In this document: piece by piece, positions 1 through 9,322 of the stretch | Numbering within the stretch: the first letter of the stretch is position 1 | How the letters are laid out: each line of letters starts with the position of its first letter | NCBI GenBank assembly: GCA_910588375.1 | Contig: CAJUQA010000022.1 | Location: 1 to 43,099 of the forward strand | Direction of reading: 5' to 3' | DNA from: an uncultured Odoribacter sp. | Lineage (GTDB): Bacteria > Bacteroidota > Bacteroidia > Bacteroidales > Marinifilaceae | DNA: 43,099 nucleotides | Program-made: the position numbers and the translations under genes | Notes under the pieces: model-generated | Told to the model about the DNA's origin: nothing | The model's input: the letters and a program-made list of their open reading frames with translations, nothing else | Database searches by the model: none

Positions 1-1
1 G

Positions 2-75
2 CTCCTCAGGTAGGACTTGAACCTACGACCTACGGATTAACAGTCCGCCGCTCTAACCAACTGAGCTACTAAGGA
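2..75 (-). tRNA. tRNA-Asn (anticodon GTT)
   Basis: The reverse strand folds as a 74-nt cloverleaf. The acceptor stem TCCTTAG (75-69) pairs with CTGAGGA (9-3) with one G-T pair, and the discriminator is G. The anticodon loop reads CTGTTAA, giving anticodon GTT for asparagine. The T arm contains GGTTCAAGTCC. The 3' end touches the window edge, so an encoded CCA cannot be judged. Confidence 0.95.
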
Positions 76-185
76 ATTTTGCTTAAAAGCGTTGCAAAGA
101 TAGTGCTATTTTATATACCTCCAAAATTTTTTTCAAAAAAATATGGAAGGTGATACGCTTTTTGAATTAAATAGGCGGTTTGGTA

Positions 186-214
186 TTGAATATAAAGAAA
201 GAAAATTAACTTTG
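186..214 (+). promoter_or_regulatory. Bacteroidetes-type promoter of the porP-like operon
   Basis: A perfect -7 box TAACTTTG (207-214) matches the Bacteroidetes primary sigma consensus TAnnTTTG. A TTG at 186-188 sits 18 nt upstream, where the -33 element belongs. The predicted leader is about 45 nt to the ATG at 268. Confidence 0.7.
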
Positions 215-267
215 TCAAATTATGTATAATTTTAGTGTACGTCTGTTAATTTCCTGGATTGTTTGTT

Positions 268-1374
268 ATGAAGAAAGGTTTGTTGTGGATTTTGCTTTTG
301 TGTAATGTTGTTGCGGTGTCGGCACAGGATACAAAAGTATCTCATCCTTTTATGTGGAAATCTTTTAATAATCCGGGATATTCGGGTTTTGACGGATTGA
401 TGCGTGCAGCTTTGGGGGTGCAGCGTTCGCATTGGAGTCATCCGTTGGATTTAAGAACTTATTTTCTGGCTTATGATTATCCGTTTCAGGATAAGAATAC
501 ATACGGTTTAGGAGGAATATCGCTGTTGTATCAACGGGATCAGGAAAATTCCTTGAAATATGTGACGGATATGTTGGGTATTTCGGTTTCGGGAAGGGTG
601 CGGGTATCCCGTGCGACAGTCATACAGGTCGGTTTGCAGCCTACATTGTATCGAAAAGGATTAGATCCGTCGAGGATTACGTTGGGAGACCAGTTTGACC
701 CTTTTTACGGACAGGTGTTGGATGTGTCTCCGGAGTTGGTGAATTTTTATGCGGATAAGATTTTAATGTTTGATGTGGCGGCGGGAATCTATGGTGAGAC
801 GGATTTTCTTATCGGTTGGCATGGAGTGGCAAGTTTGGAATACGGTTTTTCTGTGTATCATATCATTGAATCTACACAGTCGTTTTTATCGGAACATGGC
901 TCGAAATCTTCGGCAGAAAATGTATTGAACCGGCGCTATTCGGGTTATGTTTCTTATGCTCATCCGGTGGTGATCAATAATTTGAGTACAACATTAGCTT
1001 CCTATTTGTTGCTGGATATTCAATCGACGATGAAGAGTTTTCATTTTGGACTTTATTGGAAAGAAGAACGTTTCGGAATGATTGGTTTGGGCATAAAAAG
1101 CGATCAGTATGAAGGTTTGAAAGTTGGTACGATGCTTTTCCATTTAGGACTTAATATAGCCCCGAAAAACGACAGGGGCTGGCAACTTGCCTATACGTAT
1201 GAAGTGCCGACAAATCAAGGTACCATGTATCAGAATACTACGCATGCGTTGTCACTTCATTGGTATTTGAAATATTCACCCAAGCGATGTATCAGTCCGT
1301 TCGGGCAAATGCTCGATAAAAAAAATAGGATAAAAGGGCAAAAAAGAGGAGGACGTAAAACCTTTAAATTGTGA
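268..1374 (+). CDS. PorP/SprF-family type IX secretion outer-membrane protein
   Basis: A 368-aa protein of the PorP/SprF family, outer-membrane beta-barrels that work with T9SS and usually pair with one type B (CHU_C) cargo. The N-terminus is a signal peptide (MKKGLLWILL...SAQ). The mature start keeps family features: a variant of NPAYAG (NNPGYSGF), then a segment with QRSHWSHP and alternating hydrophobic strands to the end. The first ATG is chosen at 268; an in-frame TTG at 259 would only add three residues before the signal peptide. The stop overlaps the possible GTG start of the next gene (1371), so the two are probably translationally coupled. The role is inferred from family and context: membrane partner or anchor for the giant protein encoded next. 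Family assignment is fairly sure; the exact partner is not proven. Confidence 0.85.
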   Translation: MKKGLLWILLLCNVVAVSAQDTKVSHPFMWKSFNNPGYSGFDGLMRAALGVQRSHWSHPLDLRTYFLAYDYPFQDKNTYGLGGISLLYQRDQENSLKYVTDMLGISVSGRVRVSRATVIQVGLQPTLYRKGLDPSRITLGDQFDPFYGQVLDVSPELVNFYADKILMFDVAAGIYGETDFLIGWHGVASLEYGFSVYHIIESTQSFLSEHGSKSSAENVLNRRYSGYVSYAHPVVINNLSTTLASYLLLDIQSTMKSFHFGLYWKEERFGMIGLGIKSDQYEGLKVGTMLFHLGLNIAPKNDRGWQLAYTYEVPTNQGTMYQNTTHALSLHWYLKYSPKRCISPFGQMLDKKNRIKGQKRGGRKTFKL

Positions 1375-1379
1375 ATGGA

Positions 1380-4300
1380 ATGACAACGATGAAAAATATA
1401 TTATGGTTCTTGTGTGTGTGTCTTTTATCTTCGATAGATGGATTGGGGCAGACAGAAGAGGATTTGCGATTGTCGTATAAAAATGAATTAGTTGAAGAGG
1501 TTATTTTGGAGTGTAATGATGGGGAACCTCCTTATCGAATTTTATTAAAGAATGAGACGCCTTCTGATTTATTTGTGGATTTTAAATTGCGATTGGGGGA
1601 TGAACAGAGCAGTGAGGTTTCCATGGCAAATCCGGGTAGTAGTAAGAGTGTGGAATATAAAGAAAAAGGAAGTTATACATTACAATTTGTAGGAGTAACA
1701 TCGACAGGCAGGGAAGTTGTGCGGTTGTATAAATTAAAAATCGTCGGAAAGCCTAATGCAATTTTGAAAAAACAGGATCAATTGGTGAAATGTTTGAATT
1801 CGGAGGTAAAATATATGGTGGAGATTTTGTCAGGTGATACGGAGGGAACTCAATATTTTTTGAATTATGATGACGGAAGCGAACTGGATGAATTGAACCG
1901 GTCTACGTTGGCAAACGGACAAGGTATGTTTATACATCAATATAAAGAATCTTATTGTGAAATGAAAAATCATGACAATAAGTTTTTTAAGGTGTCTTTG
2001 ACTTATAAAAATGAATGTAGCAATGAGAGTGAGGAATTGGCTACTGTATCTGAATATGTCGCAGTCCCTTTTGAAGCGATCTATACGTTTGACCGTTTAG
2101 GAAAAGGAAAAGTTTGTACGTATGAGAAAATAAACCTTAGGAATATTACGACGGGAGGGACAGGATCGGATTGTAGTAATGCTAATGCTATTGCATTTTG
2201 GGATTTCGGGAATGGAGAAACATCGGAAGATTGGGAGCCTTATATAGAATACAAGGATGCTGATAATCCTTATAAGATAAAGTTAAAGGTTAGTAATAGC
2301 TATGCGTGTGCAACGGATTCAGTGGAACATCCGGTAGATTTGATTAATAGAGTGCAAGCTATAATGAAGCCGGAAAAAAATAGGCTTTGTGTGGGTGAAG
2401 AATTGTTTATTGACAATAAGAGTTCGGGTGATGGGGTAACAGGAAAGTGGACAATTGTGTCTTTGGATGGATTCCCAAATCCGGGGTATAATGGAGATAC
2501 TTGGGATTTAAGAGTAAAATTTACTCATTGGGGTAAATATCGGGTGACGTTATTTGTAGAAAATTCTTGTTCAAAAGATCAGGCGGATACAGTGATTACG
2601 GTGATACAAGATCCGAATTTGAGTCGTTATGATATTCCGGAGAAAGCGTGTTTGCCGGAGACGTGGAATATGTCTGACTTCGTTAATGTGTCGTGGAATG
2701 GTAATGAGGAAAAAGCCGAGTGGACAATTACCCGTACAGATGGTTTGAAGAATGAGGACGTAGAATGGTTGGATGGAACGAGTGCCACTTCGGTTTTTCC
2801 GGTAGTGCGTTTTAAAAAGTTAGGGGAGTATATGGTGACAATGCGGTTACCGGATGTCGGCTGTGGAGGTACTAAATTGACGGAAACGAAGACCATTATG
2901 GTATATGATCCGAATATTGAAGTGAAAATTGATACGACGCCGTTGAATATTTGTGAGAATGGTACGGTGGCTTTTACAAATAGTTCTGTGGGGGATAATT
3001 TGCAATATGAATGGAGTGTGAGCCCGATGAAGAAAGTTAATTTTATTACTCCGACCAATAATGAGAGTGCGTCTCCCGTAATAGAATTCGGAATGAATGG
3101 GGATTATGAAGTGAAATTACATATGTATACCTATTCGGGATGCGGGGAAGTGGATACGGTATATAAGGTGCATGTGCGTAAAGACCCCTCTATTTTTTTC
3201 TTTGAACCGCCTGAGGCTGTCTGTCCCGGTCCTGATTATCCTTTTTCTTTTTCGAATTCGGTAATATATCTTTTTTACAATAATCCGGGGGATGTGAAGT
3301 GGATCATCCAGCCTAATAACGGAGGTTGGGAATTTTTGAACGGTAGTAATGAAAATTCGTTGTATCCGGAATTATTGTTTCATACGCCGGGAGATTATCA
3401 TTTTACGGTAGAATTAGAGTCTGTCGGGTGTCCGGAAGAAGGAATCGACCAGTTATTGACAAAGAGTATCCGAGTGCGTAATTCCGCTATGTCAATGACA
3501 GGTGAAGTTTTGGATGCACAGGTTTGTGAGGGGGATAGTTTGTATTTTACATTGAAAGCAACAACAGCGGAAAATGATCCGTTGGTCTATGCTTGGTCCG
3601 TATCTCCGGTGGATGGGGAAACAAGATTTGGTATTACGGGGAATAATAAGAAAGCGGCTACAGTTGTATTCCATCATTATGGGGATTACGAGGTTAGGGG
3701 TGCCGTAAGTGGTTATTGCGGAACTTTGGATACGACGTTTCAGATTACAGTTCAAAAGGATCCGAGGGTCAGGTTACAGGATCATATCAGTCTCTGTCAG
3801 GGAGAGTATGATATGAAAGAGTATGTGACGTATCAGTGGTTTAATAATACGCCAGAGGTAAAATGGACTGTAAGAAAAACGTCCGGGGGAGCGGGGAATA
3901 ATGGTTATACAATAGATAATTCCCAAATAGAGTACCCTAAGATTGTTTTTACAGATCCGGGAGATTATAATGTGAGGGTAGAGGTGGTTTCGCATACGGT
4001 GGGGTGTGATGCGGATTCATTGCAGGATATCAAGACTTTTCATATATATGACCCAGAAATAAAAGGAGATATTACGATGGTAGGGAATGGAGAAATTTGT
4101 GAAGGGCAGACGGTTTCCTTTATGAATACAACGAATGCGGATGGGGGTGTTCGTTGGGAATGGCGGGTGGAAGGACAGGAGGACGGGTATGTTTTTCAGG
4201 ATGGAGGAGAGATTTCAACGGAGCAAATGCCTGTGATTACGTTCTCAAAATATGGGGATTATCAAGTGTATGCTAAAGCAATCGGGGCATGTCGTGCAGA

Positions 4301-7232
4301 AGAGTTCGATTTTTCTGTAACGGTAAGCGGAGTACCGGAGGTCACTATTGCAGATGTTTCGGGTGTGTGTGAACCTTTTGATTTTGAAGGGAGGGAGTTG
4401 ATAACTATTGATTCGCGTAATGATGCGATTCGTGCGGCACAATGGACGATTGCGGAGAAGCCCGGTTCCGTTTCGGAGGGATATGAATATTTGGGGGCGT
4501 CTTCCGAGACATCGGTTTATCCGGACATCCGTTTTCATCATGGGGAATATGAACTTAAAGTTGAGTATTGGAACCGGTGTCAGACTCCGGGGGTGAAAGC
4601 TTTTCATATTCGGGCGGATGAATTTGTTCCGATTACTAAAATTGAGAATGATGCTATTTGCAGTCAAAGTCCGGAGATTCGATTATTGAAAGCAGAGCCA
4701 GATACGGGCGTCTGGTCATTGAAAGATATGAATATACCGAATGCCGGAGAGATTATAGTTAAACGGGACGGCCGTTATTATTTTAATCCGAAATTCGGGG
4801 CATACGATGAGCAGGATGTGCAGTTAGTGTATAAATTGTATAATTATGCCTGTGTGGATTCTGCGGATATGACGATGCATATATGGCCTTTGCCTTATGT
4901 GGAGGCGGGGGGACCTTTGGAAATGTGTTTGAATCATGAACCGCAATTGTTGGTAGGGCGTGATTCTGCTAAAGGTGCAGTATGGCAACCGAATCGGGGA
5001 CAGTGGGATTTAAATGGGAATATTTTGGCGGAACATTATTTCACGGCGGAGCGTGCCGGGGATTTTAAGGTGTTTTATCGTTATGAAGATTCAAATCATT
5101 GTATGAATATTGATTCGACCGTAATGACTGTACATGTTTTACCGAATACGGATTTTATTTCGCAGCCGCAGTATTGCCGGGGAATGCTGGCGGAGTTTGT
5201 GGTGAATAAAAGTCCGGAAGAGAAACAATATATATGGGAGTATTATACGGGTGCCGGGTTGGATGTTTTACCGGGGAATGGAGGACATGTGTATGAACAG
5301 GCGGGATATTATGATGTGACATTGATAGCAGAGTCGGTACATGGTTGTCTGGATACTTCTTCCGTTCATCGGATAGAAGTGATAGAGGATGCTCCGCAAG
5401 CGGATTTTATGATGTCTACACATAATGAATGCGGCCCGGAAGTTGAACTTCATATAGGTGTTACAGAGGCAAATTACAGTGATCATAATTTGCATTTCGA
5501 ATGGATATTGGGGAATGGAACGATTTCCGATGCGCTTGTACCACCGAATCCGCAATTGTTTTATTCAACGTTGGAGGATACGGTGTATCAGGTGAAGTTT
5601 AGGGTGTATAATATTTGTAATGAAACGAGTAAAGTTGATTCTTTGGTAGTGGGTTCTGTGCCGCATGTACATTTCCGTTTTGAAAACGGCGAAAGGAATT
5701 GTTCGCCACTGACATTAAAGGTCCTGAATATCTCGACGGGGTCTAATAATAAGTATGTATGGCATATGGGAGATGGAACGGAACCGTTGCATGTATTTGA
5801 ACCTATGGATTATTTGTACGTGACGGATACGGCGAGAAGAGTGTTTGACGTGTCTTTGGTGGCAGAAAATCAATGTGGAAGAGATAGTCTAATGCAACCT
5901 TTGACTGTATTGGCACAGACGTTGCGGGCATTTTTCAATAGGCCGAAGGATGATATTTGTGTAGGGGAGGAGATATGTTTTAGCAATTTTACGCGGGATA
6001 CAGCCCGGGATATTACTTATAAATATTGGGATTTCGGGGATGAGGTGCGTGATACGTCGTGGAATGCGTGTCACGTGTATCGGGATAGCGGTATGTATAA
6101 GGTGTTGTTGTTTGTGGATAACGGTTGCTCTTCGGATACGACCAGTAAGTATGTCCATGTAATCGGTAATCCGAAATTGGAGTTGTTGGTGGAACAGGAA
6201 CATTGCGATAGGGATACGTTTCACTTTGCTTTTACTACGGATCAAAAGCTGCGTTGGATAAAATGGAATTTAGGGGATGATTCGACGGTCTTCGCACCTT
6301 CATTCTCTTATGTTTATAAAGAACCGGGGAATTATCCGGTGGTGTTGGAAGTTATTGGAGAAAATCGGGCGGATTGCGCTTCAAGGGAAGAGATGTTGTT
6401 GTCGGTTCATCCGCGGCCGGTTTTACGTATTACTCCTTTTGATACGTTGATATGTCCACCTTATCTTTTTCAGCCACAAGTAGAGGGGGAAGCTGCTCGG
6501 CTCATGTGGGATTATGGTGATGGAAGTCCGGAGACATCAGCAGAAGAGCATTTGTATATTAATGAGACAGATTCATTGTTACATTATATTCTTGTTTTAC
6601 ATGCTTTTAGCGATAAAGGATGTCCGGAAGATTTTACAGGGACAATGAGGGTTGCCAATTTGCCACATGCGAAGATTGAGAAGCAGGTGACTAACGGACG
6701 ACCTCAAAAAGTGGATGTGCTTAATTTGTCACCGGAAGGGTATGTGGATTATATTTGGATTCTGCCGGAGGATAAAGTGATTCATACGATTGGCAATCAG
6801 CATTTCGAGTTTATGGAGAATGGGGTGTATACTTTTTCTTTGATAACAGAGAATGAATACACTTGCCGGGATACGGCGACGTTGGAACATGAAGTGTTGT
6901 TGAAGGGGTTGTATTTTCCTAATACATTTATTCCGCATAGTCAGAACGGCAAGATTAATAAGTTTAATGGGATAGGAATGGGATTACAATATTATAAATT
7001 GGAGATTTTTGATCAGTACAGAAATAAATTGTGGGAAACGGAGGCGTTGCAGGACGGGAAACCTTCGGAAGGTTGGGACGGTTGTAATCCGAAAGGCAAG
7101 CCGATGCCACAAGGAATTTATATTTGGCGGGCGAAGGCGATTTTCGGGAATGATGATGTGTGGACGGGTAAGAATAATGAGTCGGGAGTGGCGCAGACAA
7201 CGCAAGGTACGGTTTTGTTGTTAAGAGAATAA
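1380..7232 (+). CDS. Giant multi-PKD surface protein with type B T9SS C-terminal domain
   Basis: About 1950 aa, secreted, probably a cell-surface adhesin or filament. The N-terminus has a signal peptide (MKNILWFLCVCLLSS...GLGQ). Starts at GTG 1371, ATG 1380 and ATG 1389 are all possible; 1380 is given, and the signal peptide itself begins at 1389. The body is a string of PKD/Ig-like modules. In the middle, two module types alternate in a super-repeat of 191-192 aa, with equivalent points at nt 2610, 3183, 3759 and 4332. Later modules carry classic PKD cores such as WHMGDGTEP, WDFGDEV and WDYGDGSPE. The last ~105 residues match the gliding-motility C-terminal domain (CHU_C, type B): FPNTFIP, YKLEIFDQ, GWDG, PMPQGIYIWRA. 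This type is exported by T9SS and usually needs a PorP/SprF partner, here the preceding gene. The ligand cannot be read from the sequence. Confidence 0.9.
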   Translation: MTTMKNILWFLCVCLLSSIDGLGQTEEDLRLSYKNELVEEVILECNDGEPPYRILLKNETPSDLFVDFKLRLGDEQSSEVSMANPGSSKSVEYKEKGSYTLQFVGVTSTGREVVRLYKLKIVGKPNAILKKQDQLVKCLNSEVKYMVEILSGDTEGTQYFLNYDDGSELDELNRSTLANGQGMFIHQYKESYCEMKNHDNKFFKVSLTYKNECSNESEELATVSEYVAVPFEAIYTFDRLGKGKVCTYEKINLRNITTGGTGSDCSNANAIAFWDFGNGETSEDWEPYIEYKDADNPYKIKLKVSNSYACATDSVEHPVDLINRVQAIMKPEKNRLCVGEELFIDNKSSGDGVTGKWTIVSLDGFPNPGYNGDTWDLRVKFTHWGKYRVTLFVENSCSKDQADTVITVIQDPNLSRYDIPEKACLPETWNMSDFVNVSWNGNEEKAEWTITRTDGLKNEDVEWLDGTSATSVFPVVRFKKLGEYMVTMRLPDVGCGGTKLTETKTIMVYDPNIEVKIDTTPLNICENGTVAFTNSSVGDNLQYEWSVSPMKKVNFITPTNNESASPVIEFGMNGDYEVKLHMYTYSGCGEVDTVYKVHVRKDPSIFFFEPPEAVCPGPDYPFSFSNSVIYLFYNNPGDVKWIIQPNNGGWEFLNGSNENSLYPELLFHTPGDYHFTVELESVGCPEEGIDQLLTKSIRVRNSAMSMTGEVLDAQVCEGDSLYFTLKATTAENDPLVYAWSVSPVDGETRFGITGNNKKAATVVFHHYGDYEVRGAVSGYCGTLDTTFQITVQKDPRVRLQDHISLCQGEYDMKEYVTYQWFNNTPEVKWTVRKTSGGAGNNGYTIDNSQIEYPKIVFTDPGDYNVRVEVVSHTVGCDADSLQDIKTFHIYDPEIKGDITMVGNGEICEGQTVSFMNTTNADGGVRWEWRVEGQEDGYVFQDGGEISTEQMPVITFSKYGDYQVYAKAIGACRAEEFDFSVTVSGVPEVTIADVSGVCEPFDFEGRELITIDSRNDAIRAAQWTIAEKPGSVSEGYEYLGASSETSVYPDIRFHHGEYELKVEYWNRCQTPGVKAFHIRADEFVPITKIENDAICSQSPEIRLLKAEPDTGVWSLKDMNIPNAGEIIVKRDGRYYFNPKFGAYDEQDVQLVYKLYNYACVDSADMTMHIWPLPYVEAGGPLEMCLNHEPQLLVGRDSAKGAVWQPNRGQWDLNGNILAEHYFTAERAGDFKVFYRYEDSNHCMNIDSTVMTVHVLPNTDFISQPQYCRGMLAEFVVNKSPEEKQYIWEYYTGAGLDVLPGNGGHVYEQAGYYDVTLIAESVHGCLDTSSVHRIEVIEDAPQADFMMSTHNECGPEVELHIGVTEANYSDHNLHFEWILGNGTISDALVPPNPQLFYSTLEDTVYQVKFRVYNICNETSKVDSLVVGSVPHVHFRFENGERNCSPLTLKVLNISTGSNNKYVWHMGDGTEPLHVFEPMDYLYVTDTARRVFDVSLVAENQCGRDSLMQPLTVLAQTLRAFFNRPKDDICVGEEICFSNFTRDTARDITYKYWDFGDEVRDTSWNACHVYRDSGMYKVLLFVDNGCSSDTTSKYVHVIGNPKLELLVEQEHCDRDTFHFAFTTDQKLRWIKWNLGDDSTVFAPSFSYVYKEPGNYPVVLEVIGENRADCASREEMLLSVHPRPVLRITPFDTLICPPYLFQPQVEGEAARLMWDYGDGSPETSAEEHLYINETDSLLHYILVLHAFSDKGCPEDFTGTMRVANLPHAKIEKQVTNGRPQKVDVLNLSPEGYVDYIWILPEDKVIHTIGNQHFEFMENGVYTFSLITENEYTCRDTATLEHEVLLKGLYFPNTFIPHSQNGKINKFNGIGMGLQYYKLEIFDQYRNKLWETEALQDGKPSEGWDGCNPKGKPMPQGIYIWRAKAIFGNDDVWTGKNNESGVAQTTQGTVLLLRE

Positions 7233-7256
7233 GATGTATTATATAATTAAGGTAGT

Positions 7257-7589
7257 ATGAATTATTTTAAGGAAATAAATGTCGCAGTGACCGTGTGTGA
7301 CAAGGAGGGAAAGATTATTGAGATGAATGATAAATCCCGGAAGACTTTTTTGAAGCCGGGACGGGAGGAGTTGATTGGAAAGAATGTGTTGGATTGTCAT
7401 CCGGAGCCGGCTCATTCGTTGTTGGCGGATATGTTGCAAAATCCGAGGACGCATGTCTATACGATTGAGAAGAATGGGGTAAAGAAACTGATATACCAAA
7501 CGCCTTGGTATGAGGATGGGGAATATAAGGGATTTATGGAGTTATCTATGGAGATACCCGTGGAAATGAAACATTATGTAAGAAAATAA
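7257..7589 (+). CDS. Small stand-alone PAS-domain protein
   Basis: 110 aa, essentially one PAS fold with no output domain. Recognisable PAS elements are the opening (VAVTVCDKEGKIIEMND), the middle ELIGKNVLDCHPEP helix/loop, and the closing sheet TPWYEDGEYKGFMELSMEI. PAS domains sense small ligands, haem, flavin or redox state; which one applies here is not visible. No signal peptide or membrane segment is present, so it is probably cytosolic. It starts 24 nt after the giant surface gene and ends against a hairpin, so it is likely the last gene of that operon. It may be a sensor partner for a separate kinase; that is inference. Confidence 0.7.
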   Translation: MNYFKEINVAVTVCDKEGKIIEMNDKSRKTFLKPGREELIGKNVLDCHPEPAHSLLADMLQNPRTHVYTIEKNGVKKLIYQTPWYEDGEYKGFMELSMEIPVEMKHYVRK

Positions 7590-7590
7590 A

Positions 7591-7614
7591 AAGAAGTGGA
7601 TTTCTCCACTTCTT
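7591..7614. terminator. Bidirectional intrinsic terminator
   Basis: Perfect 10-bp stem AAGAAGTGGA/TCCACTTCTT with loop TTTC, followed by T-rich sequence on the + side and A-rich sequence before it. It lies between the convergent PAS gene and sialidase gene and probably serves both. Confidence 0.85.
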
Positions 7615-7620
7615 TATTTT

Positions 7621-9174
7621 TTATCTTTTCAGAATTTCTTCCAGATCGATTCGCTGGAAATACAGGTCATTGGCTCCTTCAAAGAATACACCGAGGGTGG
7701 TCGGATTGATTTGTGCCAGACAGGAGTAACCGAAACAGTTCGGTTCGTAAATGAGTGTATGGTATTTTTCCGGCCAAGTCATGCCTTCATCGAAACTAAG
7801 TTTCAACGTCATGTGGTGGCGTCCTTGTGTGGTGGCAGGGTTGAAGAATGCCAAACCGTTTTTGCCGTCGGCGGTTTTTATCCGGATGATGCTGGCTTGG
7901 CATACCGGTTCTGGTAAGGCAGAACGGGATGTCGGGTGTTCCGTCCAAGTTTTTCCGAAGTCTTTGGTGGTACATACGGAACGGGAACCTCCGTTGTCGT
8001 CGCGCATATTCAGCATAAGGGAACCGTCCTCTAATTCCACAACCTGAGCTTCTGTTGTGTGGGGTTTTGCTCCTGTTCCCATGTGCCATGTTTTTCCTTT
8101 GTCTTTGCTATATACGATGGTAGAGTGCGGAATTTGTTTTTTGTCTTTGTATTGGGCGGCAAAAACCAATGTTCCGTCTTTGGTTGTGATACCCATACCC
8201 GGTCCGTTGAAGCAGAGATACCATTCCGGATTCTTTACCTGCGGGGTGATGCTGATGGGTTCAGACCAAGTAGCTCCTTCGTCATCGCTGTATGCAAGAA
8301 CGAATTGGCCGGTTTGTTCCGGTTTCATACCCGGTTGGGATGCCCACCAGGCTCTTTTGTCGGGTTTGCCGTGCAACCACAAGGCTGCTACCCATACGCG
8401 ACCGGTTTCATGGTCAACAAGGATTGCCGGGTCTCCTACACCGTTTTCTTTTTGCGGGCGTCCTCCCCATTCTCCCATATCAATGGCTTTTTGCATGGGT
8501 AACCATGTTTGTCCGTTGTCAAGGCTTCGGCTGACACCCACATCAATGTCTTCTTGTAAGTCGGCGGAGTTATTCCAGCGGATGTCGTATACTGTAATTA
8601 ATGTTCCTTTGGGTGTACGAATCATACCCGGAATGCGGTAGGATTTGCTGCCGTCATCATTGCGTTGCCGTACGGCGTATCCGATGCTGGAAGGTTGGAG
8701 TGAAGAATTTTTTTCTATGTTTACCCGGGCATGTTCAATGGCGATGTTGTTGCAAGTCATATTGACATGGTGTGTCAAATCGGCTTCGGGCTTCAATGTT
8801 ACCGATACCCAAAAATAGTTGTCTCCCGGTTTCAGGTATTGTTCCCCTTGAAATCGGAGGGTTTGTTCTGCAATTGAAGGCTGACCAAACAATACATTCG
8901 GATTGAATTGGGCTGAATTTCCCGTAAAGTAGACACGGACGGATTCAATATCGGATATTTGCGAGGTGCCCTCCGGAGTCAGAGTGAGTGATTTGACGCA
9001 AATTTCTTTGTCGGTCGGGTTATTTACTTTAAGTGTCAGTAAAGAATTTTCTTGTTTTCCGATAAATACGGGCATTGTCATTTTTTGCGGAGTAACGTTT
9101 ACTTCGTATTGAGGAGATGTACATCCCGCGACAACAAGAAAGAATAGTACAGAAAGTAAGTTTATTTTTCTCAT
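7621..9174 (-). CDS. nanH: Exo-alpha-sialidase lipoprotein (GH33-like)
   Basis: 517 aa. Sialidases release terminal sialic acid from glycoconjugates such as mucin. The N-terminus is a lipoprotein signal with lipobox VVAGC (lipidated Cys18). Residues ~25-155 form a beta-sandwich like the N-terminal domain of Bacteroidetes sialidases. The catalytic propeller begins with the arginine motif YRIP (179-182, variant of FRIP). At least four Asp-boxes follow: SLDNGQTW (217-224), SDDEGATW, SKDKGKTW and SFDEGMTW; TKDFGKTW is a fifth, slightly divergent one. Other catalytic-triad residues were not assigned individually. No sialate catabolic genes lie beside it, so it may supply free sialic acid to genes elsewhere or to neighbours. 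Surface or periplasmic location follows from the lipobox. The nanH symbol is by family. Confidence 0.92.
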   Translation of the reverse strand: MRKINLLSVLFFLVVAGCTSPQYEVNVTPQKMTMPVFIGKQENSLLTLKVNNPTDKEICVKSLTLTPEGTSQISDIESVRVYFTGNSAQFNPNVLFGQPSIAEQTLRFQGEQYLKPGDNYFWVSVTLKPEADLTHHVNMTCNNIAIEHARVNIEKNSSLQPSSIGYAVRQRNDDGSKSYRIPGMIRTPKGTLITVYDIRWNNSADLQEDIDVGVSRSLDNGQTWLPMQKAIDMGEWGGRPQKENGVGDPAILVDHETGRVWVAALWLHGKPDKRAWWASQPGMKPEQTGQFVLAYSDDEGATWSEPISITPQVKNPEWYLCFNGPGMGITTKDGTLVFAAQYKDKKQIPHSTIVYSKDKGKTWHMGTGAKPHTTEAQVVELEDGSLMLNMRDDNGGSRSVCTTKDFGKTWTEHPTSRSALPEPVCQASIIRIKTADGKNGLAFFNPATTQGRHHMTLKLSFDEGMTWPEKYHTLIYEPNCFGYSCLAQINPTTLGVFFEGANDLYFQRIDLEEILKR

Positions 9175-9209
9175 AAAAGAAGATGTTATGTATTTTGAAA
9201 TGATTTCGA

Positions 9210-9217
9210 CAAATATA
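9210..9217 (-). promoter_or_regulatory. Putative -7 box for the sialidase gene
   Basis: On the minus strand this reads TATATTTG, matching TAnnTTTG, 36 nt upstream of the start codon. No good TTTG -33 element is seen at the right spacing. Confidence 0.45.
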
Positions 9218-9322
9218 ATAATGTTTTTAAAATAATTTATTAATTGATCCGCTAATTCTTTAACGAAATCCTATTATCTTTAAAATCAAAATTAGAAGAA
9301 TCGGACAATTACAAAAGTTACT

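Noticed and set aside
1..258. tRNA-Asn as an integration site for a mobile element
   Set aside because: No integrase, no attL/attR-like repeat of the tRNA end, and the genes to the right look native; the left side is outside the window.
8057..8641. A 194-codon plus-strand frame inside the sialidase gene
   Set aside because: It is antisense to a well-supported sialidase with Asp-boxes and has no protein-like features of its own.
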